Below are positions 14,411-19,355 of a DNA stretch of 19,355 nucleotides, one piece after another. This stretch comes from Candidatus Coatesiibacteriota bacterium (lineage in GTDB: Bacteria > B130-G9): positions 1 through 19,355 of the forward strand of contig JAFGIT010000329.1 of NCBI GenBank assembly GCA_016929465.1, written 5' to 3'. The position numbers were made by a program, and so were the translations under genes. Below the pieces are notes generated by a model. That model was not told the DNA's origin. It saw nothing but the letters and a program-made list of their open reading frames with translations, and searched no databases. Each line of letters begins with the position of its first letter. The stretch's first letter is position 1.

Positions 14411-15907
14411 TTGAGAGTCGCACTTATTTCACCGTATTCGGATATATTCTCGCCTGGTGTGCGGAGCATCTCCGCATATCTGCGCGCGAATGGCGTCGAG
14501 ACCAGGTTGATCTGTTTCCCCAATCTATACGTTCAGCGTGTTCTCCAGGAGTTTCTCGAGCCGTACAGCCCCGAGCTGCTGGATGGGGTTGCACGGCTCT
14601 GTCAGGACGTCGATCTCGTCGCAATATCGCTCATGACCAACCTCTTCGAGCGGGCGATCCAACTCACGTCATACCTCAAAGAGCACCTCTCGGTGCCCAT
14701 CGTCTGGGGAGGGATCCATCCGACAATCCGGCCTGAGGAGTGCATCGAGCATGCGGACCTGGTCGTGATGGGCGAGGGCGAGGGGGCGATACTCGAACTC
14801 GCCGTGCGCGTCGCCAATGGTTACCCGGTCGATGGTCTAGAGAATATCTGCTCCCGCAACTCGAACGGGATCAGGAAGAATCCCGTCAGGCCGCTCATAC
14901 AGGAACTCGACAGCATCCCCCCGCCGGACTTCGACAATCCCGACTACCATGTCTTCGACCCAGAATCTCGCAAATTCGTCGTTCCCGATCTCAAGATGAT
15001 GATGCGCCTTCACGGCAAGGGTCCTCTCCACACCAAGGGTGAGCTCAACTACCAGACGATCACGACGCGCGGATGCCCATTCAATTGCGCTTATTGCGGA
15101 AACAGCGCCCTGATCAAGCTCTATGGCCGCAAGGGTTATCTGAGAAGAAGAAGCGTGGATAACATCATCTCGGAGCTCGTGACAGTGAAGGGCCAGATGG
15201 ATTTCATCAACAGAGTGTGCTTCTTCGACGATTCCTTCCTCGCGGGGAGCACGAAGGAGATCGAGGAGTTCGCCGGGAAATACAAGGCCAAGATCGGGCT
15301 TCCGCTTTTCTGTCTCTCCAGCCCAAGCAATATAACGCCGGAGAAGCTCGACCCGCTCGTCGATGCTGGCCTCACGGCGATCCAGGTCGGCATCCAGACA
15401 GGAAGCGACAGGATCAACAGCATTTACAACCGCACCGTGAAAAATGAAGCGGTTCTGAAGGCGGCCAAGCTGATAAACCACTATGGCGACAGGTTGCTCC
15501 CGCTTTATGACGTTATCGTCGATAATCCGTATGAATCGCCCTCTGACGGCCTCGAGACGGTCAAACTGCTGATGCAGCTCAAGAAGCCCTTCACGGTCCA
15601 GGTGTTTTCGCTGACGCTCTTTCCGGGGACAGAGCTATACGACCGCGCCAGCAAGGACGGCCTGATCAAGGACGAGACCAAGGAGATCTATGACAAGTTC
15701 TACATGGAACGAGAGGGCAAATACTCGACCCTCTTGATGGCCCTGGTGAACCGCGGCGCCCCGAAGTCGCTCATGAAATTCCTGACCAGCAAATACGTAG
15801 CAAGACTGCTTTCCTCATCCTGGTTGGGGCCGATATATAAACTGCTCTATATCATTAACGAGAAATTGAGTATTGCCAGAGACAGAATTGCCCATCGATC
15901 TGGCTGA
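14411..15907 (+). CDS. Cobalamin-binding radical SAM protein, array member 2
   Basis: A 498-residue close paralogue of member 1: by hand count 46 of the first 60 residues are identical, and both share DNPDY, FVVPDL, RLHGKGP, DDSFLAGS and KFYME. The B12 domain is at 1-140 and the cluster cysteines C222, C226 and C229 are in RGCPFNCAYC, at the same numbers as in member 1. The start is again TTG (14411), after GGAGG at 14399-14403, and the bases around both starts are alike. The C-terminal 65 residues (LLMALVNRGAPKSLMKFLTS, WLGPIYKLLYIINEKL) are amphipathic. Member 3 begins before this gene ends. The substrate is unknown. Confidence 0.9.
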   Translation: MRVALISPYSDIFSPGVRSISAYLRANGVETRLICFPNLYVQRVLQEFLEPYSPELLDGVARLCQDVDLVAISLMTNLFERAIQLTSYLKEHLSVPIVWGGIHPTIRPEECIEHADLVVMGEGEGAILELAVRVANGYPVDGLENICSRNSNGIRKNPVRPLIQELDSIPPPDFDNPDYHVFDPESRKFVVPDLKMMMRLHGKGPLHTKGELNYQTITTRGCPFNCAYCGNSALIKLYGRKGYLRRRSVDNIISELVTVKGQMDFINRVCFFDDSFLAGSTKEIEEFAGKYKAKIGLPLFCLSSPSNITPEKLDPLVDAGLTAIQVGIQTGSDRINSIYNRTVKNEAVLKAAKLINHYGDRLLPLYDVIVDNPYESPSDGLETVKLLMQLKKPFTVQVFSLTLFPGTELYDRASKDGLIKDETKEIYDKFYMEREGKYSTLLMALVNRGAPKSLMKFLTSKYVARLLSSSWLGPIYKLLYIINEKLSIARDRIAHRSG

Positions 15908-17474
15908 ATGGGAGATTGAGCCGCACCCCGCGGAGAGGGGATTGCTGCTCGATGGCCCTGCACCCAGGATCACGCTGATCTCACCCTACGGAGATATCAC
16001 CTGCTTCGGGATAAGGCTCCTGGCCTCCTGTCTCAAGCAGGCGGGCTTCAACGTCAGGATGATCTTCCTCCCGGTCTCCAGCCTCGAGTGTCGCGGCGAC
16101 ATCCCTTCGAACATCTATAAATACCCAAGGGCAGTGCTGGAGCAAATAGCCGAGCTCTGCGTCGGCTCCCTATTCGTAGGTGTCTCATTCATGACGAACT
16201 ACTACGACCGGGTGACCCAGCTCTGCAAGTTTTTGAAGCACAACCTCGACATACCGGTCGTCCTGGGCGGAATCCACCCCACTCTCGAGCCGGAAGAATG
16301 CGCCGCATTCGCCGATTATCTCTGCGTCGGAGAGGGTGAAGAAGCGATTGTCGAACTTGCGGTCAAGTTGGCGAGGGACAACGGGGCAGGGGAGATCAGG
16401 AACATCTGGCCGACCGAGGACGGTGCGCCGGTCTTCGGCCCCCTCAGACCGCTGATCAGGAACCTCGACTCGCTGCCGTTTCCCGATTACGACCTTAGCG
16501 ACGACCACGTCCTTTTCGACGACGACATCATCAGAATGACGCCGGACCTTCTGCAATTCTTTCTCCAGGAGGGGCCCGTCAAAACGGTGACCGGGGGCTC
16601 CTATTACATCACGCTGACGAGCAGGGGCTGCAAATTCAACTGCACATACTGCTGCAACACCGCACTCAGCAAGATGTATCCCGGCGAACCCTGGCTGCGA
16701 TACAGATCGCCCCAGAACATCGTCGATGAGATAGCCGGGATCGCCGAGAGAATGCCCTTCGTGGGCTCGGTGTTCTTCTGTGACGACTCTTTTCTGGATC
16801 GCGGCGTATCGGAGCTCGACCGCTTCCGGGAGCTCTATAGGAAGCACGCCGGATTGCCCTTCTTCTGCCTGGGGACCCCGCTCGGGATCACGAGGGAGAA
16901 GATGGAGATACTGACCGACGCGGGGCTCAGATATATCCAAATGGGCATCCAGACCGGAAGCCCCAGGACCGCGAGGCTCTACAAGCGGAGAATCGAAAAC
17001 GACAAGCTGCTCCAGGTTACCGACATACTTCATGATTTTGCAGATAAGACGCTGCCGCCGCGATATGACGTGATAGTCGATAATCCCTTCGAGACGAGCG
17101 AGGACGTTGCGAAGACGGTCAGATTGCTATCGAAAATCAAGCGGCCATATTTCATCCAGTACTTCTGCCTGACACTGCTCCCTGCAACCGAGCTATTGAG
17201 GCTCGCAAAGGAGGAGGGAATAATCGAGGACGTCATCGCCGAGGTCTATAGAAAGCAGCTGTTCAACAAGCGAAAGACCTACCTGAATTCGCTTCTGTAT
17301 CTCCTCAATACACCTTTTCCTCCTTTTCTGATAAGGTGGCTCTCGACGAAGCCCTTCAGGCTCTTCTTCGACAGGCGCTGGTTCGAGCGAATGATGGGGC
17401 TTATCGTCCGGCTCGAGACGAGGCTGCTCGGGGCACCAAGCAAAGGTATTAAAGGAATCTTGAGAAGGAAATGA
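15873..17474 (+). CDS. Cobalamin-binding radical SAM protein, array member 3
   Basis: A 533-residue (longest frame) diverged member with the same domain order: B12-type domain from PRITLISPYGD (about 37-180), then C253, C257 and C260 in RGCKFNCTYC with an extra cysteine directly after, CDDSFLDRG, IQMGIQTGS, DNPFE and LLPATE. The true start is uncertain. The TTG at 15873 gives a 35-base overlap with member 2 and a 36-residue leader not present in the other members; a later TTG at 15942 would nearly remove the leader but has GAGAGGGG too close. The C-terminus is hydrophobic and ends in a strongly basic KGIKGILRRK. It overlaps member 4 by four bases. The substrate is unknown. Confidence 0.87.
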   Translation: MPETELPIDLAEWEIEPHPAERGLLLDGPAPRITLISPYGDITCFGIRLLASCLKQAGFNVRMIFLPVSSLECRGDIPSNIYKYPRAVLEQIAELCVGSLFVGVSFMTNYYDRVTQLCKFLKHNLDIPVVLGGIHPTLEPEECAAFADYLCVGEGEEAIVELAVKLARDNGAGEIRNIWPTEDGAPVFGPLRPLIRNLDSLPFPDYDLSDDHVLFDDDIIRMTPDLLQFFLQEGPVKTVTGGSYYITLTSRGCKFNCTYCCNTALSKMYPGEPWLRYRSPQNIVDEIAGIAERMPFVGSVFFCDDSFLDRGVSELDRFRELYRKHAGLPFFCLGTPLGITREKMEILTDAGLRYIQMGIQTGSPRTARLYKRRIENDKLLQVTDILHDFADKTLPPRYDVIVDNPFETSEDVAKTVRLLSKIKRPYFIQYFCLTLLPATELLRLAKEEGIIEDVIAEVYRKQLFNKRKTYLNSLLYLLNTPFPPFLIRWLSTKPFRLFFDRRWFERMMGLIVRLETRLLGAPSKGIKGILRRK

Positions 17475-18955
17475 AAGTCACTCTGATATCTCCATACCTC
17501 GACGTGATCGCGCTTGGCATTCGGGGCATTTCGTCATTCCTTAAGGCAAACGGCCACGAATGTGAGCTCATCTTTCTGCCAGACCACAAGTCGCTCCTGA
17601 AAGACGATCCCCACTTCGAAGAGCGCTATCCCGACGGTCTCATGGAAGATGTGGTCCAGGCCTGCTCGGAGTCTGACGTGGTCGGAGTCTCACTCATGAG
17701 CAACTACTTCGACAGGGCAGCGCAGATCACGAAGTCGATAAAGGCCGAGCTGAAGGCGCCGGTCGTTTGGGGAGGCATACACCCGACCGTCATTCCCGAC
17801 GATTGCCTGAACCACTGCGACATCGTCTGCGTGGGCGAGGGTGAGTATCCGATGCTGAACCTCGTCAGGGCGATGGAGAAGAAAGAGGACATCCGCGGCA
17901 TCAAGGGGTTCTTCTTCAAGGAGAACGGGAAGGTGATCAGGAACGAACTCGAGCCGCTTTTGCTCGACCTCGACAGCCTGCCCTTCCAGGACTTCGACTA
18001 CGTGGACCACTACACGATCGGCAAAGACGGCAAGAGTCTGGTCCGCATGGACTACGAGATTCAGAAGGACCTTTTTGTGAACGGCCTACGTCTCGGCAAG
18101 GGCCTATGCTTCTACCAGACGATGACCACACGCGGCTGCCCCCACGCCTGCTCATACTGCTGCAACTACGCCTTCCGAAAGCTATTCCCCGGGCAGAAGA
18201 TATTAAGACGCCGTAGCGACGAGAACGTGATGCAGGAGCTGGAACTCGTAAAGGAGAAGATGCCATATATCGAGCTCATCGCATTCTCGGACGACTCGAT
18301 GACCGCAGTCACCGAGCAGGTTATGAAGGAGTTCTGTGAGGAGTATAAGCGGCGCATTGACCTGCCCTTCTTTGTGCTCGTCAGTCCACCCACGGTGACC
18401 GAAAAGAAATGCGAATACATGGTCGATGCGGGGATGCACGTCGTCGAGATGGGCATCCAATCCGGGAGCGATTCCACGAACAAGATGTATCGCCGTTCGA
18501 TTTCGAACGAACAGGTCGTCCGCGCCGCCGAGATTCTGAATATTCACAGGGACCGGATATACCCGCCCGTCTATGACGTGATCCTGGACAACCCGTTCGA
18601 GGTCCGCTCAGATGTGCTGAAGACGATACGCCTTCTATTGGAGCTGCCACAGCCATACATCATCCAGTTCTTCTCGCTGACCTTCTACCCCGGGACTGAG
18701 CTCTGGGATCGGGCCAGGAAAGAGGGCATTGTCGAAGACGCAATCGAGAACGTCTATCGGAAATACTACCACGAATTCAAGAAGTCTTTCCTGAACTTCC
18801 TGGTACTCGCGATCCACAACCGCCTCCCGAAGCCGCTGATAAGAATTCTCTCGAACTCGACCGTGGCCGCCATCCTCGACAGCAAGCCACTCAAGCCGTT
18901 CTGGAAACTCGCCTACAGGCTCCTCACGGGACTGAAGCGGTTGATGGGGAAGTAG
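17471..18955 (+). CDS. Cobalamin-binding radical SAM protein, array member 4
   Basis: A 494-residue member with the B12-type domain at 1-140 (TLISPYLDV, GVSLMSNYFDRA, GGIHPTV, VGEGEY), cluster cysteines C223, C227 and C230 in RGCPHACSYC followed by a further cysteine, then FSDDSM, VEMGIQSGS, DNPFE and FYPGTE. The C-terminal 60 residues contain LNFLVLAIHNRLPKPLIRIL and end in a basic amphipathic helix. The ATG at 17471 overlaps the TGA of member 3 as ATGA, with AAGGA just upstream, so the two are translationally coupled. It resembles member 3 in the CC motif and in DNPFE (DNPYE in members 1 and 2). It is the last of the array; the convergent glycosyltransferase follows. Confidence 0.9.
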   Translation: MKVTLISPYLDVIALGIRGISSFLKANGHECELIFLPDHKSLLKDDPHFEERYPDGLMEDVVQACSESDVVGVSLMSNYFDRAAQITKSIKAELKAPVVWGGIHPTVIPDDCLNHCDIVCVGEGEYPMLNLVRAMEKKEDIRGIKGFFFKENGKVIRNELEPLLLDLDSLPFQDFDYVDHYTIGKDGKSLVRMDYEIQKDLFVNGLRLGKGLCFYQTMTTRGCPHACSYCCNYAFRKLFPGQKILRRRSDENVMQELELVKEKMPYIELIAFSDDSMTAVTEQVMKEFCEEYKRRIDLPFFVLVSPPTVTEKKCEYMVDAGMHVVEMGIQSGSDSTNKMYRRSISNEQVVRAAEILNIHRDRIYPPVYDVILDNPFEVRSDVLKTIRLLLELPQPYIIQFFSLTFYPGTELWDRARKEGIVEDAIENVYRKYYHEFKKSFLNFLVLAIHNRLPKPLIRILSNSTVAAILDSKPLKPFWKLAYRLLTGLKRLMGK

Positions 18956-19030
18956 CGTATATTCGAGCCCGGGGGCGGGAGAGGCCATCCCAATGCTCGG
19001 ATTCGCCAGGATATCTTCATCCTATTCCCC

Positions 19031-19057
19031 CCTTTGACCTCCTTGACCCCTTTGACC
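19031..19057. repeat. 9-bp-period array with TTGACC core
   Basis: CCTTTGACC (19031-19039), TCCTTGACC (19040-19048) and CCTTTGACC (19049-19057) follow each other at exactly nine bases. The core differs from the GTCCAT arrays, but the design of a fixed six-base core plus three variable bases is the same. It lies between two converging genes. Confidence 0.65.
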
Positions 19058-19076
19058 CATTGCCCTGTTATTCCCC

Positions 19077-19355
19077 CTACACTTCCAGAATCGCGTCGAG
19101 CTCCCCCAGCATCCTCGCTTCTGGACAATTCTCCGCTATGAACGCGCGGTGCTGATGGGGTGTGGGGAGGTGGTCCTCGAGGATGGTGCGGGCGTCGGCG
19201 GGGGTGTTGAATAGGAAATTCTCTGGGAAGAGGTTCTTTGCGCCCTTCCAGGCACGGATGAGCGGCATCAGTCCCGCGGCCATCGACTCCGCGAGCGTGC
19301 AGTGGACGCCCTCGCTCAGGCTGCAGGAGAGGAAGTAGTCCTTGTCTGCGAAGAA
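19077..19355 (-). CDS. Glycosyltransferase family 4-like, C-terminal fragment (runs off the window)
   Basis: The last 92 residues of a minus-strand gene that continues past the right edge. The fragment opens with FFADKDYFLSCSLSEGVHCT and continues LAESMAAGLMPLI, which is the nucleotide-sugar site of GT-B retaining glycosyltransferases including the EX7E pair (E in SEG, E in LAE). A short helical tail follows to the TAG at 19077. It probably transfers a sugar from an NDP- or GDP-sugar to a glycan or lipid acceptor. It converges with the radical SAM array, so the two are not in one operon, though they may belong to one surface-polymer region. The start lies outside the window. Confidence 0.82.
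   Translation of the reverse strand, partial: FFADKDYFLSCSLSEGVHCTLAESMAAGLMPLIRAWKGAKNLFPENFLFNTPADARTILEDHLPTPHQHRAFIAENCPEARMLGELDAILEV

Noticed and set aside
16185-17033. 282-residue minus-strand open frame
   Set aside because: It is the antisense shadow of radical SAM member 3, whose motifs on the plus strand are unambiguous.

Overview
The window reads as chromosomal DNA of a flagellated, probably diderm bacterium from a poorly characterised lineage. That inference rests on a flagellar stator and export run (motA, two motB-type genes, fliL, fliN, fliO), a transketolase split into two subunits, Shine-Dalgarno sites with mixed ATG/GTG/TTG starts, and gaps crowded with short hairpins and short-period tandem repeats. 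I cannot name a phylum from this alone. No rRNA, tRNA, CRISPR array, transposase or phage gene was found.

Layout. 1-362 holds no supportable gene but has three short tandem arrays and a good sigma70-type promoter. 363-5661 is a plus-strand block of five genes: a pentapeptide-repeat protein, the transketolase N and C halves (overlapping by one base), a large membrane-anchored DUF3352-like protein, and a YycJ-like metallo-beta-lactamase-fold hydrolase. 5662-6747 is a repeat-rich zone around one small minus-strand glutaredoxin-like gene. 10805-6748 (minus strand) is the motility operon in the order motA, motB-like, motB, fliL, fliN, fliO. From 11014 the plus strand resumes with a YjbQ-family protein and a sigma-70 family factor. 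Next comes the most distinctive part, 12679-18955: four consecutive cobalamin-binding radical SAM genes. The window ends in the C-terminal part of a convergent glycosyltransferase that runs off the right edge.

How the genes work together. The motility genes supply the stator (MotA with a canonical MotB), an unusual second MotB-like protein without the ion-binding aspartate, the stator-associated FliL, the switch protein FliN and the export protein FliO. fliM is absent from its usual place between fliL and fliN. The four radical SAM proteins share one architecture: an N-terminal B12-binding Rossmann domain, a CxxxCxxC radical SAM core, and a C-terminal hydrophobic/basic tail. The first two are clear duplicates and the last three are tightly packed or overlapping, so they probably act in one modification pathway, possibly on a membrane or lipid-linked substrate. 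The product is unknown and this array is the best candidate here for an undescribed system.
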